Assembly: GCF_011038845.1 (NCBI RefSeq)
Contig: NZ_JAAKDW010000017.1
Span: 1-52,581, forward strand
Length of the DNA stretch: 52,581 nucleotides
Direction of reading: 5' to 3'
DNA from: Enterococcus sp. ZJ1622
GTDB taxonomy: Bacteria; Bacillota; Bacilli; Lactobacillales; Enterococcaceae
The notes below the pieces were generated by a model. It saw only the letters and a list, made by a program, of their open reading frames with translations. It was not told the origin of the DNA and did not search any database. Each line of letters begins with the position of its first letter. Within the stretch, counting starts at the first letter, position 1. Of this stretch, positions 6,729-16,879 are shown piece after piece. The translations under genes and the position numbers were made by a program.

Positions 6729-7757
6729 ATGATTATTATAATGGAACAACAAGCAACACCGGAGCAAATCGCACAAGTCGTCACCCGTGCAGAAGAAGAA
6801 GGGCTTGCGGTACAGATGAACAAAGGCGGAAACAACCAGCCAATCGTCGGTCTAGTCGGAGACACACATAAAATCCAGGATGTCGCTTTCCAGCGGTATG
6901 CAGGAGTAGAAGAAGTGGTGCGCATCACGAATACCTATAAATTAACGTCTCGCGAGTTTCACCCACAAGATACAATAGTCGATGTCAACGGCGTCAAGAT
7001 CGGCGATGGGAATTTCGTCACTATGGCAGGTCCCTGTTCGATCGAAGGACTAGATCAGATCCGCGAGACAGCACGTATAGCAAAAGCTGGAGGGGCAAAA
7101 ATCTTGCGTGGTGGGGCCTTCAAACCAAGAACATCACCCTATGCCTTTCAAGGTTTGGAAGAAGAAGGGTTGAAATATATCCGGCAAGCAGCGGATGAAC
7201 TGGATATGCAAGTGATTACAGAAGTGATGGACGAAGCACATATCGACATGGTGGCGCATTATAGTGATATTTTACAAATCGGTGCGCGGAATATGCAGAA
7301 TTTCCGTTTGTTAGAAGCAGTCGGAAAAACAGGGATGCCAATTGGATTGAAGAGAGGGATCGCAGGGACGATCAATGAATGGCTGAATGCTGCCGAATAC
7401 ATCGCCGTGCAAAACAACGATAAAATCATTTTCATCGAACGTGGTATCCGCACATATGAGACAGCGACTCGAAATACATTCGATCTGAGTGCAGTGCCGA
7501 TCATCAAGAAGTTAAGCCATTTTCCAATTATTGTAGACCCTAGCCATGGTACAGGTGTCTGGGATCTTGTGCCGCCTATGGCACGAGCAGGCGTTGCAGC
7601 AGGAGCGGACGGCATGATCGTTGAGATTCACCCTGACCCGGTCAACGCATGGTCGGACGGACCACAGTCATTAAACGAGAAAACATACATGAAGATGATG
7701 GAAGAAGTTCATCTTTTAGAAAAAACAATGAAAGAAATCCGTCAGTTGAATCACTGA
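6729..7757 (+). CDS. aroF: 3-deoxy-7-phosphoheptulonate (DAHP) synthase, type I-beta
   Basis: This 342-aa enzyme catalyses the entry step of the shikimate pathway from phosphoenolpyruvate and erythrose 4-phosphate. Residues about 1-70 look like the ferredoxin-like N-terminal domain that gives feedback control in the Thermotoga type of DAHP synthase. The barrel that follows carries MAGPCSIEG, LRGGAFKPRTSPYAFQG and VDPSHGTG, all family signatures for substrate and metal binding. I start at ATG 6729, seven bases behind AAGGGG; the open frame extends upstream into aroE. With tyrA and pheA absent from the operon, which end product it senses is an open question. Confidence 0.9.
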   Translation: MIIIMEQQATPEQIAQVVTRAEEEGLAVQMNKGGNNQPIVGLVGDTHKIQDVAFQRYAGVEEVVRITNTYKLTSREFHPQDTIVDVNGVKIGDGNFVTMAGPCSIEGLDQIRETARIAKAGGAKILRGGAFKPRTSPYAFQGLEEEGLKYIRQAADELDMQVITEVMDEAHIDMVAHYSDILQIGARNMQNFRLLEAVGKTGMPIGLKRGIAGTINEWLNAAEYIAVQNNDKIIFIERGIRTYETATRNTFDLSAVPIIKKLSHFPIIVDPSHGTGVWDLVPPMARAGVAAGADGMIVEIHPDPVNAWSDGPQSLNEKTYMKMMEEVHLLEKTMKEIRQLNH

Positions 7758-7797
7758 TCCTGTGGCAGATGAAGCGAAATAGAAAGGAGGAAGTAAA

Positions 7798-8871
7798 ATG
7801 AGTATATATGTGGAATTGCCTCATCATTCGTACGAAATCATCGTGAAGAAAGGGGCCTTGGCAACGGTTGGACAATGGGTTGCCGGCTTATGGACGCCAC
7901 AGCAGGTTTGTGTAGTGACAGATGACACAGTCGATGGATTGTATGGAAACATGGTCGTGGATCAGTTGGAAGCACAGGGGTTTATTGTGATAAAAGCAGT
8001 CATTGAGGCCGGAGAAGCCAGTAAATCTTTAGAAAACGCAGAAAAAATCTATCAATTGCTTACCGCAAATCAATTTACCCGAAGTGACGGTATACTTGCT
8101 CTTGGAGGAGGTGTTGTTGGGGATCTGGCTGGTTTTGTCGCTGCAACTTTCATGCGAGGCATCCATTTTCTGCAGATTCCGACGACACTCCTTGCCCAAG
8201 TAGACAGTAGTATAGGCGGGAAAACAGCAGTGAACACGAATTATGCTAAAAATATCATTGGAGCTTTTTGGCAACCGGATGGGGTCTTGATCGATCCTGA
8301 TACGCTAGGGACTTTGGAGGACCGACGTGTGAGCGAAGGAATCGCAGAAGTAATCAAATATGCAGCCATCGCGGACAAACAGCTCTGGGATCTTTTGACC
8401 ACACTACCGAACAAAGAAGCGGTGAGAAAAGAAGCAGAAAAGGTCATCCATGCTTGTTTGGCTATCAAGAAGGCAGTGGTCGAAGCAGATGAATTCGATC
8501 ATGGCCAACGTCTGATCTTGAATTTTGGTCATACGATTGGTCATGCGGTAGAAAAAACAGCTGGCTATGGAGTAGTGACCCATGGTGAAGCAGTTTCGAT
8601 CGGGATGATCCAAATCAGCAGGATCGCTGAAAATAAAGGATTGTCACCAAAAGGGATCACACAAGCGTTAGATGAAATGGTCAGAAAATTCGACTTGCCT
8701 GTCGAGACGACATATTGGCCGGAAGATGTGCTTTTCGAAGCGATCACGCACGATAAAAAAGCACGGGGAAAGAAAATCAACCTTGTTTTATTGAAACAAA
8801 TCGGAGAAGCTTTTCTTTCTCCTACACCAGTCACGAAACTGCATGACTATCTTAAGAAGGAGGAAAAATGA
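7798..8871 (+). CDS. aroB: 3-dehydroquinate synthase
   Basis: This 357-aa enzyme converts DAHP to 3-dehydroquinate using NAD and a metal ion. The NAD-binding glycine motif GGGVVGDLAGFVA lies near residue 102, and QIPTTLLAQVDSSIGGKTAVN follows. Metal ligands are expected at the Glu of EGIAEVIKY, in NFGHTIGHA and at the His of VTHGEAV. AAAGGAGG precedes ATG 7798. The stop codon (8869-8871) lies one base before the aroC start, a sign of coupling. Confidence 0.92.
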   Translation: MSIYVELPHHSYEIIVKKGALATVGQWVAGLWTPQQVCVVTDDTVDGLYGNMVVDQLEAQGFIVIKAVIEAGEASKSLENAEKIYQLLTANQFTRSDGILALGGGVVGDLAGFVAATFMRGIHFLQIPTTLLAQVDSSIGGKTAVNTNYAKNIIGAFWQPDGVLIDPDTLGTLEDRRVSEGIAEVIKYAAIADKQLWDLLTTLPNKEAVRKEAEKVIHACLAIKKAVVEADEFDHGQRLILNFGHTIGHAVEKTAGYGVVTHGEAVSIGMIQISRIAENKGLSPKGITQALDEMVRKFDLPVETTYWPEDVLFEAITHDKKARGKKINLVLLKQIGEAFLSPTPVTKLHDYLKKEEK

Positions 8872-8872
8872 G

Positions 8873-10039
8873 ATGCGATTTTTAACAGCAGGCGAATCAC
8901 ATGGTCCTGAATTAACGGCGATCATCGAGGGACTGCCAGCAGGACTTTCTTTATCCGCTGAAGAGATCAATCTGGAGCTAGCTAAACGTCAAATCGGTTA
9001 TGGCCGTGGCGGCCGAATGAAAATCGAGAAGGACCAAATCAGAATCACTTCTGGTGTGCGTCACGGGTATACGTTAGGTTCTCCTGTGACACTGATCATC
9101 GAAAACCGTGATTGGAAAAACTGGCAGACTGTGATGTCTCCTCAAAGAACTGACAAGAAAAACGAAACATTGCGTCAAGTGACTCGTCCGAGACCGGGAC
9201 ATGCAGATTTAGTCGGCGGAATGAAATATGGACATGATGATCTTCGAAATGTCTTGGAACGCTCTTCTGCTAGAGAGACAGCGATACGCGTAGCAATCGG
9301 AGCGATTTCGAAAAAAATACTGAAAGAACTTGATGTAACGATCGTGGGCCATGTCTTAGGGTTAGGTGGAGTGAACTGCCAGTTACCTGAGGAGATGCCG
9401 ATCCGAAAAATCCAAGAAGCGGCAGACGCGTCTGATTTGCGTGTAGCAGACCGGGAAATAGACCGGGAAATGAAGACTCGGATCGACGAAGCAAAAGCCG
9501 CTGGAGATACGCTAGGCGGAATCGTAGAGGTCTTAGTCGCAAATGTTCCGGCAGGGTTAGGGAGTTACGTCCAATGGGATCGAAAGCTTGATGGAAATAT
9601 CGCACAGGCAGTGATGAGCATCAATGCGTTCAAAGGTGTACAGTTCGGTCTCGGATTTGAGATGGCGAATCTTCCTGGCTCCAAAGTGATGGATGAGATC
9701 CTATGGGAGAAGAATAAAGGTTATACAAGACGCTCGGATAACTTGGGCGGTTTTGAAGGTGGGATGACTAACGGCGAGACACTGATCATCCAAGGTGTCA
9801 TGAAGCCGATACCTACGCTATACAAACCACTGCAAAGTGTCGACATCCGGACAAAAGAAGTCTATCGTGCAAGCGTCGAACGTTCCGACACTACCGCAGT
9901 TCCAGCTGCAAGCGTGATCTGTGAAAGTGTGGTTGCTACAGAGTTGGCAAAAGCTTTTCTAGATCAATTCTACAGCGATACGATGGACGGCTTAAAAGAA
10001 GCTGTAGCCGCCTATCGAAAACGATTGATCAGTTATTGA
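8873..10039 (+). CDS. aroC: Chorismate synthase
   Basis: This 388-aa enzyme makes chorismate from EPSP with reduced FMN. Family signatures are GESHGPELTAIIEGLPAG at the N-terminus, GYGRGGRMKIEKD, RPRPGHADLVGGMKYGHDD, and RRSDNLGGFEGGMTNG. I chose ATG 8873, since the family begins with MRFLTAGESHG and AAGGAGG lies nine bases upstream; the frame is open to 8843 inside aroB. In the E. faecalis order that I recall, tyrA comes next. Here only 42 bases separate aroC from aroA. Confidence 0.92.
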   Translation: MRFLTAGESHGPELTAIIEGLPAGLSLSAEEINLELAKRQIGYGRGGRMKIEKDQIRITSGVRHGYTLGSPVTLIIENRDWKNWQTVMSPQRTDKKNETLRQVTRPRPGHADLVGGMKYGHDDLRNVLERSSARETAIRVAIGAISKKILKELDVTIVGHVLGLGGVNCQLPEEMPIRKIQEAADASDLRVADREIDREMKTRIDEAKAAGDTLGGIVEVLVANVPAGLGSYVQWDRKLDGNIAQAVMSINAFKGVQFGLGFEMANLPGSKVMDEILWEKNKGYTRRSDNLGGFEGGMTNGETLIIQGVMKPIPTLYKPLQSVDIRTKEVYRASVERSDTTAVPAASVICESVVATELAKAFLDQFYSDTMDGLKEAVAAYRKRLISY

Positions 10040-10081
10040 TGGATGAACAGGCTTGTTTTTAATAGAAAATGGAGGAGACAA

Positions 10082-11389
10082 ATGCAATTAAAGACAAATC
10101 AACAGGCGCTTTATGGCGTTCTACAGGTTCCGTCAGACAAATCGATCTCTCATAGAAGTCTGATGTTCGGAGCAATCAGTCATGGGACGACGACCATTCG
10201 ACATTTCCTCCGCGCTCAGGACTGTCTGTCTACCTTACAGCTATTTCGTCAGCTAGGTGTAGCGATCGAAGAGAAAACAGAAGATGCACTCATCGTACAT
10301 GGCAAAGGAATCGAAGGTCTACACGTGTCAGATCGACCTTTAGACGCGGAAAATTCGGGAACGACTGTGCGCTTGATTTCTGGGATATTAGCAGGCGCTT
10401 CATTTGAGACAACGTTGATCGGCGACCGTTCATTGAGTCGCAGACCGATGGATAGGATCATCACTCCTTTACGAAAGATGAACGCGGATATCTCTGGAAA
10501 AGGCAGTCAAGGCCTACTTCCTCTTGTGATCAAACCGGTCAAAGCGCTGAAAGCGATCGACTACGAGATGCCTGTTGCTAGTGCACAAGTAAAGTCGGCT
10601 ATTCTATTTGCCGCACTCCAAGCAAAGGGAACGACAACGATCATCGAAAAAACTCCTTCGAGGAATCACACGGAGCAGATGATCCGACAATTTGGCGGAC
10701 AAATCGAGCAAGCAGGAAAGAGAATCTCCTTATCAGGTGGACAACGACTAAAAGGAAGCGAAGTCAATGTCCCTGGAGATATTTCTTCTGCTGCATTCTT
10801 CATCGCCGCGGCGCTCTTATGCGAAAAAAGTGAGATCATCTTGTCGAACGTGGGGATCAATCCCACTCGTACTGGACTGCTAGATGTGGTCCATCAGATG
10901 AATGGACGAATCAGTCAGCTGGATGTAGATGAAGAGAACCAGTCTGCGACCTTGCAGATAAAAGCCTCTGAGTTAGTCGGTACAGAGATTGGCGGAGTGA
11001 TTATCCCTCGTTTGATAGACGAATTGCCAATCATCGCTCTGCTAGCTACGCAAGCAGAAGGGACGACTCGAATTTTCGATGCGGAAGAATTGAAGGTGAA
11101 GGAAACAAATCGGATCGATGCAGTAGCAGAAGAATTAAGTAAGCTAGGTGCGGATATCCAGCCTACTGCTGATGGTCTGATCATCCACGGCCCTACTCCG
11201 CTTAGAGCTGATACCCCAACACAAGTCTCTAGCCACGGTGACCACCGTATCGGAATGATGCTGGCGATTGCTGCTTTGCTTGTGAAAGACGGGACAGTGA
11301 TTCTTGATGAGGCAGACGCGATTGCGATTTCTTATCCTAACTTCTTCAAGGATCTGGCAAAGCTGACAGGAGAGAATGGAAATGAGTGA
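10082..11389 (+). CDS. aroA: 3-phosphoshikimate 1-carboxyvinyltransferase (EPSP synthase)
   Basis: This 435-aa enzyme adds enolpyruvate to shikimate 3-phosphate. Seen motifs are [15 protein letters not shown] near the N-terminus, [15 protein letters not shown] near residue 95, [27 protein letters not shown] and [14 protein letters not shown] near the C-terminus. I start at ATG 10082 because GGAGGAG lies seven bases before it; an earlier ATG at 10043 has no such site. Its last codons overlap the aroK start by eight bases. Confidence 0.92.
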   Translation: MQLKTNQQALYGVLQVPSDKSISHRSLMFGAISHGTTTIRHFLRAQDCLSTLQLFRQLGVAIEEKTEDALIVHGKGIEGLHVSDRPLDAENSGTTVRLISGILAGASFETTLIGDRSLSRRPMDRIITPLRKMNADISGKGSQGLLPLVIKPVKALKAIDYEMPVASAQVKSAILFAALQAKGTTTIIEKTPSRNHTEQMIRQFGGQIEQAGKRISLSGGQRLKGSEVNVPGDISSAAFFIAAALLCEKSEIILSNVGINPTRTGLLDVVHQMNGRISQLDVDEENQSATLQIKASELVGTEIGGVIIPRLIDELPIIALLATQAEGTTRIFDAEELKVKETNRIDAVAEELSKLGADIQPTADGLIIHGPTPLRADTPTQVSSHGDHRIGMMLAIAALLVKDGTVILDEADAIAISYPNFFKDLAKLTGENGNE

Positions 11390-11927
11390 GATAAAAATAG
11401 ATCAGTCGATCGTGCTGATCGGTTTTATGGGAACAGGGAAAACAACTGTCGGAAATCTATTAGCAAAAAAGACAGGTATGCAGGCAATTGATTTAGATCA
11501 TCATTTTGAAGAGCAGTACCAAACGACTGTAGGGAACTACTTCAATGATTATGGTGAAGAATGCTTCCGAGAAAAAGAGACAGAATTATTAGCCCAAGTA
11601 CTAACTGATCCCTCTCCAAAAATCATCGCGACAGGCGGAGGGATCATCACACGGAAGGAAAATCGAAGAATACTGGCCGAGGAGAAACAGGTCGTGTTTT
11701 TAGAAACCGCGATGGAAGAAACTTATCGTCGATTGCTTGCTGATCAAAAAACAGTTCGACCTCTTGCTACCGAACAAACTATCGATTCACTTGCTTCGTT
11801 GTACCAGAGACGTTATCCACTTTATCAGGAAGTAGCTTCTTATAGGCTAGTGACGGATGGGAAAACGCCTGAAAAGATCACGGAAGAAATCATTCGGCTC
11901 CTCACGTCGCCTCTGATCGGTAAATAG
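11382..11927 (+). CDS. aroK: Shikimate kinase
   Basis: This 181-aa P-loop kinase phosphorylates shikimate. The P-loop is [12 protein letters not shown] near residue 14, shikimate-contact residues are in FREKETELL, and [13 protein letters not shown] and [10 protein letters not shown] are family signatures. I prefer ATG 11382, nine bases behind AGGAG, over ATG 11376, which is only three bases from it. It is the last gene of the operon. The usual pheA that follows in related bacteria is not present; a cell-wall gene begins about 100 bases later. Confidence 0.9.
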   Translation: MSEIKIDQSIVLIGFMGTGKTTVGNLLAKKTGMQAIDLDHHFEEQYQTTVGNYFNDYGEECFREKETELLAQVLTDPSPKIIATGGGIITRKENRRILAEEKQVVFLETAMEETYRRLLADQKTVRPLATEQTIDSLASLYQRRYPLYQEVASYRLVTDGKTPEKITEEIIRLLTSPLIGK

Positions 11928-12031
11928 GGATATATTTCGTTATTTTTTATTAAATTATGGATAATTTCGATGTATTTGGCAAAGAGTTATCGTATCCTTT
12001 ACTTATCAGTATAAATGGAGGAGGAACCAAG

Positions 12032-13216
12032 ATGAGTCGGATGGATCGTTATAAGGACATCCATAAAAAGGCGAAGCCTCTAAAACGCGCTCCTAGCAGT
12101 TTCTTCGCAAGGCGGGAACGCCAAGAACGCAAGGAAGAGCAGTTGCGACGAGAAGACGCCACGCGGATTTATCAAAATCATCAGCAAACTTCAGATGATT
12201 TCCATGATGAAGGACAATGGTCAGATGATCAGCAAAGAGCCTATGCGAATAGACCACTAGAAGATATACAAACAAGAAAAAAGGGATTTTTCAGGAAAAG
12301 AGCACCAAAGATCAAGCAACCAAGAAAGAGGCGTTCTTGGAAGAGGATCATTTTCGGCATCTTGTTCTTCCTGATAGCCTATTCAGCGATTTCTTTTTTC
12401 GTCGGGAAATTTGTGGCAGAGCATGATTCGAGTTTGACACCGGCAACAGTTGAAACATTCAATGGTGTCAAAGCATCAAATGGTGCGCACAATGTATTGA
12501 TTTTAGGGAGTGATACCCGAGGAGAAGATGCAGGACGTGCAGATACGATCATGGTCTTGCAGCTGGACGGTCCCTCGCACAAGCCTAAGCTGATCTCTTT
12601 CATGAGAGATAGTTTTGTGACGATTCCTGGTGTCGGTCAAAACAAGATCAATTCTGCTTATGCTTATGGAGGAGCCGATCTGGTACGGCAAACATTATCG
12701 GAAAACTTCGGAATCGACTGTCAGTATTATGCGAAAGTAGATTTCCATTCTTTTGAAAAAGTGATCGATGCCTTGTTTATGAACGGAGTGAAGATCGATG
12801 CAGAGAAAGATCTGAACCTCGATGGTGTCGATATCAAGAAAGGCACGCAAAGAATGGACGGACATGTTCTTTTGCAATATGCACGTTTTCGAATGGACGA
12901 AGAAGGTGACTTTGGTCGTGTCAGACGGCAGCAGCAAGTGATGAACGCGATTTTCAGCCAGCTCAAGAATCCGCTGAACTTGATCCGCGCACCGTATGCT
13001 GCAGGGAAAGCCCTTGGGTATACGTCAACTGACGTCACTTCGCTTTTCCTAGCTAAAAATCTTTTCTCTATTGCCAGAGGCGCAGCAGGTATCGATCGAT
13101 TGAGCGTGCCGGTAGAAGGATCGTGGAACTACGGACAAAGCGATTATGCTGGAAGCATACTTTCGATCGACAATCAGATGAACCAATCGGCGATCGATGA
13201 ATTTTTGAATAAGTAA
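12032..13216 (+). CDS. LytR-CpsA-Psr (LCP) family cell-wall polymer ligase
   Basis: This 394-aa protein has a long, basic cytoplasmic N-terminus (about 1-104), one membrane segment (about 106-124) and an extracellular LCP domain. Conserved LCP arginines appear in LGSDTRGED, FMRDSF and YARFRMDEEGDFGRVRRQQ. Family members transfer undecaprenyl-linked glycopolymers such as teichoic acids to peptidoglycan. GGAGGAGG lies before ATG 12032; the frame is open to 11957 without a ribosome site. It follows aroK by 104 bases and ends at a strong terminator, so it may be transcribed partly with the aro operon. Older annotation calls such proteins LytR transcription regulators; enzymatic function is now better supported. 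Confidence 0.85.
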   Translation: MSRMDRYKDIHKKAKPLKRAPSSFFARRERQERKEEQLRREDATRIYQNHQQTSDDFHDEGQWSDDQQRAYANRPLEDIQTRKKGFFRKRAPKIKQPRKRRSWKRIIFGILFFLIAYSAISFFVGKFVAEHDSSLTPATVETFNGVKASNGAHNVLILGSDTRGEDAGRADTIMVLQLDGPSHKPKLISFMRDSFVTIPGVGQNKINSAYAYGGADLVRQTLSENFGIDCQYYAKVDFHSFEKVIDALFMNGVKIDAEKDLNLDGVDIKKGTQRMDGHVLLQYARFRMDEEGDFGRVRRQQQVMNAIFSQLKNPLNLIRAPYAAGKALGYTSTDVTSLFLAKNLFSIARGAAGIDRLSVPVEGSWNYGQSDYAGSILSIDNQMNQSAIDEFLNK

Positions 13217-13220
13217 GCAA

Positions 13221-13263
13221 AAGCCAAGAGACGATCTGTCTGGTCCTATCTCTTGGCTTTTTT
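13221..13263 (+). terminator. Intrinsic terminator after the LCP gene
   Basis: AAGCCAAGAGA (13221-13231) pairs with TCTCTTGGCTT (13249-13259), followed by a T run to 13263. Confidence 0.9.
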
Positions 13264-13356
13264 GTGTAATGAAAGAATTCTTGTGCTTTCAAATCGATAT
13301 AATAGTAAATAGCGCTTTCTTATGGTAGCTTGTATACAAGAAAGGAGCTGTTTCGG

Positions 13357-13764
13357 TTGGATATTTATTTGAATTTCAAATCTGAGGCACGGTCAGCTAT
13401 CGCTTTTTATGAAGAAGTTTTCGAAACAAAGGCAACGGAGATCTCTACCTATGGCGAAATGCCGGGTATGGAAGAAATGAACTTGACGGATGAGGTAAGA
13501 CAGATGATCATCAATGCACGGATGACGATTTACGGAACGCGTGTCATGTTTGCGGATAATCCTGAAGGTGTCGCTCCTGAATTGATCGTTGGGAATAACG
13601 TCTCTCTAGTGATACAGACAGATACAGAAGAAACGACGCGACTATTTAAGAAACTCTCTGAGAATGGGACGATCAACATGGATCTAGATGCTGTTCCGTG
13701 GGCCAAACTTTATGGAATGGTGACAGACCAATTTGGTGTGAACTGGCAACTTAACTGCGCGTGA
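13357..13764 (+). CDS. VOC-superfamily (PhnB/glyoxalase-like) protein
   Basis: This 135-aa protein has the two-module fold pattern of the vicinal oxygen chelate superfamily, PhnB-like branch. It starts LDIYLNFKSEARSAIAFYEEVF and ends with WAKLYGMVTDQFGVNWQLN, the characteristic closing strand. I start at TTG 13357, which lies nine bases after AAAGGAG. Such proteins bind small ligands or metals; the substrate cannot be told from sequence. It stands alone between two terminators, so it is probably a single-gene unit. Confidence 0.8.
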   Translation: MDIYLNFKSEARSAIAFYEEVFETKATEISTYGEMPGMEEMNLTDEVRQMIINARMTIYGTRVMFADNPEGVAPELIVGNNVSLVIQTDTEETTRLFKKLSENGTINMDLDAVPWAKLYGMVTDQFGVNWQLNCA

Positions 13765-13786
13765 AGACGAAATGAACGAATGTATG

Positions 13787-13840
13787 AAAAAAACATCAAG
13801 TCATGAATGGGAAACCAGATGGATGGCTCGATGTTTTTTT
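13787..13840 (+). terminator. Terminator after the VOC gene
   Basis: AAAAAAACATC (13787-13797) pairs with GATGTTTTTTT (13830-13840), with AGTCAT/ATGGCT continuing the stem inside. The T run is built into the stem, so it can work in both directions. Confidence 0.75.
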
Positions 13841-13974
13841 GTATTTTGCTGAGAATAGCTGCTATCATAGAGATCATTTTCGACCGGCCCTTCTCGAGCG
13901 ATTTTTTATTGCCAGATGCGAAAATATGTTCCATAATAGAGAAGTCTGCAAAAAACGTTCACGGAGGAAAAGAA

Positions 13975-16197
13975 ATGAAGACAGTCATCTTAGCTGAAAA
14001 ACCTTCTCAGGCAAAAGCCTATGCTGAGACATTCCAGCATCGAAAACGCCATGAAGGCTATTATGAAATCAGCGATCCGTTATTCACAGGTGAAGTAACG
14101 ATCACTTACGGATTTGGCCATTTAGTGGATATGGTTCCTCCAGGGGTCTATGACGAACGTTGGGGCAAATGGTCTTTAGAAAATTTGCCGATTTTCCCGG
14201 AGACGTTCCGCTATGAGGTGCCAGCAGAAAAACGTGCGCAGTTTTCGATCGTCAAAAGAGAGTTGCAGTCAGCAAACACGATCATCATTGCAACGGATGG
14301 CGACAGAGAAGGAGAGGCGATCGCTTGGTCGATCATCAAACAAGCGAAAGCTTTCTCGAAAAACAAGAACTATCAGCGGTTATGGATCAATTCTTTAGAA
14401 AAAGAAGCAATCTATCAAGGATTCAAAAATCTTCGGCCGGGCGAAAGCTATTTTCCAAAGTACAAAGAAGCGCAAGCCAGACAAAACGCAGATTGGTTGA
14501 TCGGAATGAATGGCAGTCCACTGTACAGTTTATTGCTGCAGAAAAAAGGCATTGATGGCAGTTTTTCTCTTGGACGTGTCCAAACGCCGACATTATATAT
14601 GATCTATCGGCTCCAAGAAGAGATTCGAAATTTCAAAAAAGAACCTTATTTCGATGGAGAAGGGTTGATCATTAGTGAGAAGGGACAGTTCACAGGTAAG
14701 CTAGATCCGAAAAGATCATTTAAAACAGCCGAAGAACTGACGACAGAAATCGAAAAGCTTGGGGCGCATTTAGGAAAACAAGAAGGACGTATCCTTGAAG
14801 TGTCAAAAAAAGAGAAGCAGTTACGCAGTCCGCGTTTATTTTCGCTATCAGGTTTGCAGTCAAAAATGAACCAGCTGATGAAAGCAAGTGCGAAAGCGAC
14901 TCTAGATGCAGTACAAGGATTATATGAAAGCAAATTCTTGAGTTACCCGCGTACTGACACGACATATATCACGGAAAACGAGCACCAGTATCTAGTGAAA
15001 AACCTGCAGAAATATAAAAATTTTTTAGGCATTGATACAGTCGAAACACCAGAGACATATGCTAAGAAACGCTATGTAGATGCGTCTAAAGTACAAGAAC
15101 ATCATGCGATCATTCCAACTAAAACGATTCCGACTAAAGAGCGATTCGCAAAGCTTTCAAGACTGCAGCAGGCCATTTACCTGCAAGTAGTACGGACGAC
15201 GATCGCTATGTTTGCTTCGAATTACGTATACGAAGAAACTACTGTCCTCACAGGCGTCGAACAACTGCGCCTGAAAAGCATCGGGAAGATCCCTGTCAAA
15301 CAAGGCTGGCAGGCAATACTAGTCACAAAAAACAAGAAAAAAGAAAGCCAAGAACTTCCAGAAATCAATGCGAACGAGCCGGTTGAAGTCGATTTGAAAT
15401 GCGTAGCGAAGGAAACACAGCCGCCTAAACCCTATAATGAAGGGACATTGATCACTGCGATGAAAACAGCAGGAAAAACACTGGATGATGATGAAGCACA
15501 AGAGATCCTGAAAGAAGTGGAAGGGATCGGCACGGAAGCGACACGGGCGAATATCATCGAGAATCTCAAACAAAAGCATTATATCGAAGTAAAGAAAAAT
15601 GAGATCGCAGTGACGCCTAAAGGAATCACGCTATGTAAAGCTGTCGCTGGAGAACCTTTATTGACGAGTGCGGAAATGACAGCACGTTGGGAAGGGTACT
15701 TGAAGAAAATCGGAAACCAAGAGGGGACACCGGAAGTTTTCTTAGAGAACATCAAGAAGTTCATACGGCACTTACTTGATTCCGTACCAGAACAAATCGC
15801 GAAAGCTGATCTATCAGCAGAAATCAGCGGTACACGGCAGATAAAGGCGATGGAAAAGAAAAACGATCAGCTCGGGCAGTGTCCTAAATGCAAGAAGGGG
15901 ATAGTCATGCTATATCCTAAAGTGGCAACTTGCACGAACCCTGCGTGTGATTTTAAACTTTGGCCGACTGTGGCAAAGAAAAAGCTGACAAAAACCAATC
16001 TCAGAGAGCTGTTGTCCAAAGGAAAAACAAGCAAAGTGGTGAAAGGATTCACCGGGAAAAAGGGCAAGTTCGATGCTGTGCTTGTTTTGAAAGAAGATTT
16101 AACGATCGGATTTTATTTTCCGTGGATGGATAAACCAGCAGCTGAGAAAGCTGAGAACAAACCAGAAACACCGGAGAATGAAAATCGAGAAAAATAA
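13975..16197 (+). CDS. topB: Type IA DNA topoisomerase (topoisomerase III)
   Basis: This 740-aa enzyme relaxes or decatenates DNA by single-strand passage. The N-terminal Toprim domain has LAEKPSQAKAYAE and ATDGDREGEAIAW (acidic metal-binding residues). The active-site Tyr is about residue 324 in SYPRTDTTYI. Near residue 640 a four-cysteine zinc-finger-like segment reads CPKCKKGIVM with CTNPACDF, followed by a repeated topo C-terminal module. I start at ATG 13975 behind GGAGG; the frame is open upstream but overlaps the previous terminator. It stands alone here and no plasmid transfer genes are near, so it is probably the chromosomal copy. Confidence 0.88.
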   Translation: MKTVILAEKPSQAKAYAETFQHRKRHEGYYEISDPLFTGEVTITYGFGHLVDMVPPGVYDERWGKWSLENLPIFPETFRYEVPAEKRAQFSIVKRELQSANTIIIATDGDREGEAIAWSIIKQAKAFSKNKNYQRLWINSLEKEAIYQGFKNLRPGESYFPKYKEAQARQNADWLIGMNGSPLYSLLLQKKGIDGSFSLGRVQTPTLYMIYRLQEEIRNFKKEPYFDGEGLIISEKGQFTGKLDPKRSFKTAEELTTEIEKLGAHLGKQEGRILEVSKKEKQLRSPRLFSLSGLQSKMNQLMKASAKATLDAVQGLYESKFLSYPRTDTTYITENEHQYLVKNLQKYKNFLGIDTVETPETYAKKRYVDASKVQEHHAIIPTKTIPTKERFAKLSRLQQAIYLQVVRTTIAMFASNYVYEETTVLTGVEQLRLKSIGKIPVKQGWQAILVTKNKKKESQELPEINANEPVEVDLKCVAKETQPPKPYNEGTLITAMKTAGKTLDDDEAQEILKEVEGIGTEATRANIIENLKQKHYIEVKKNEIAVTPKGITLCKAVAGEPLLTSAEMTARWEGYLKKIGNQEGTPEVFLENIKKFIRHLLDSVPEQIAKADLSAEISGTRQIKAMEKKNDQLGQCPKCKKGIVMLYPKVATCTNPACDFKLWPTVAKKKLTKTNLRELLSKGKTSKVVKGFTGKKGKFDAVLVLKEDLTIGFYFPWMDKPAAEKAENKPETPENENREK

Positions 16198-16341
16198 ATA
16201 GAATATCAGATTATTTATTCCGAAAAGTTAAAATAATAATCACAAAAAAACAATAAACTAGTCTTTAAAAGAGGTAGCAAGCCGTATACTTTTTCCAGCT
16301 AATAAGCTGGACATTTTGACAAGCAGCAAGGAGTTTTATAG

Positions 16342-16659
16342 TTGAAGAAAGTTCATTCATTTTTAAATTATCTCATGGGCGCGATCACGATCGTTGCACT
16401 GTATCAGGCGTTTTTAAAATATCCAGATTATGGAACAAAACTGTTGTCTCTGACGCATGATCCGACAGCATATTCGCCTACGCTAGTTTTATCTACATTG
16501 ACAGCTGGCGCCAAAAGCGCGACTTATTTTTTCCATAAGACAACTAGTATCTTGAAACGAAAAAAACAACGAAAACAACTGATTATGGTCATCGCTGCTA
16601 TGGTCATCATTTACTTTTTACCAGTGATCACCCAAACATTCCACCAATACTTTGGTTAA
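16342..16659 (+). CDS. Small membrane protein, unknown function
   Basis: This 105-aa protein has a start codon TTG at 16342 behind AAGGAG (16329-16334). It has a hydrophobic segment near residues 8-25 and a second at about 80-98, with a basic stretch KRKKQRKQ just before it. I do not recognise the family. It is followed by a clear terminator at 16677-16704 and preceded by a 144-base AT-rich gap, so it is likely a single-gene unit. Confidence 0.6.
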   Translation: MKKVHSFLNYLMGAITIVALYQAFLKYPDYGTKLLSLTHDPTAYSPTLVLSTLTAGAKSATYFFHKTTSILKRKKQRKQLIMVIAAMVIIYFLPVITQTFHQYFG

Positions 16660-16676
16660 ATATAGATAACATGTTT

Positions 16677-16704
16677 AAAAAGCGGGATTTGCTTCCCGCT
16701 TTTT
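16677..16704 (+). terminator. Intrinsic terminator
   Basis: AAAAAGCGGGA (16677-16687) pairs with TCCCGCTTTTT (16694-16704), with the T run included. It ends the small membrane protein gene. Confidence 0.9.
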
Positions 16705-16879
16705 ATTATGGTCAAGCGATCTATCCGACCGATTCCCATAGCAATCCTCAGATTTCTTCAGCAATTTGTCTTCACAGAATGCATTTCGGACAAATCAATC
16801 ACAAAATCGATCTGGATAGCCGCTACAATATGACAAACGGATCAATCGCTGCAAATAATCAATGCTTAAGCATAAACAA

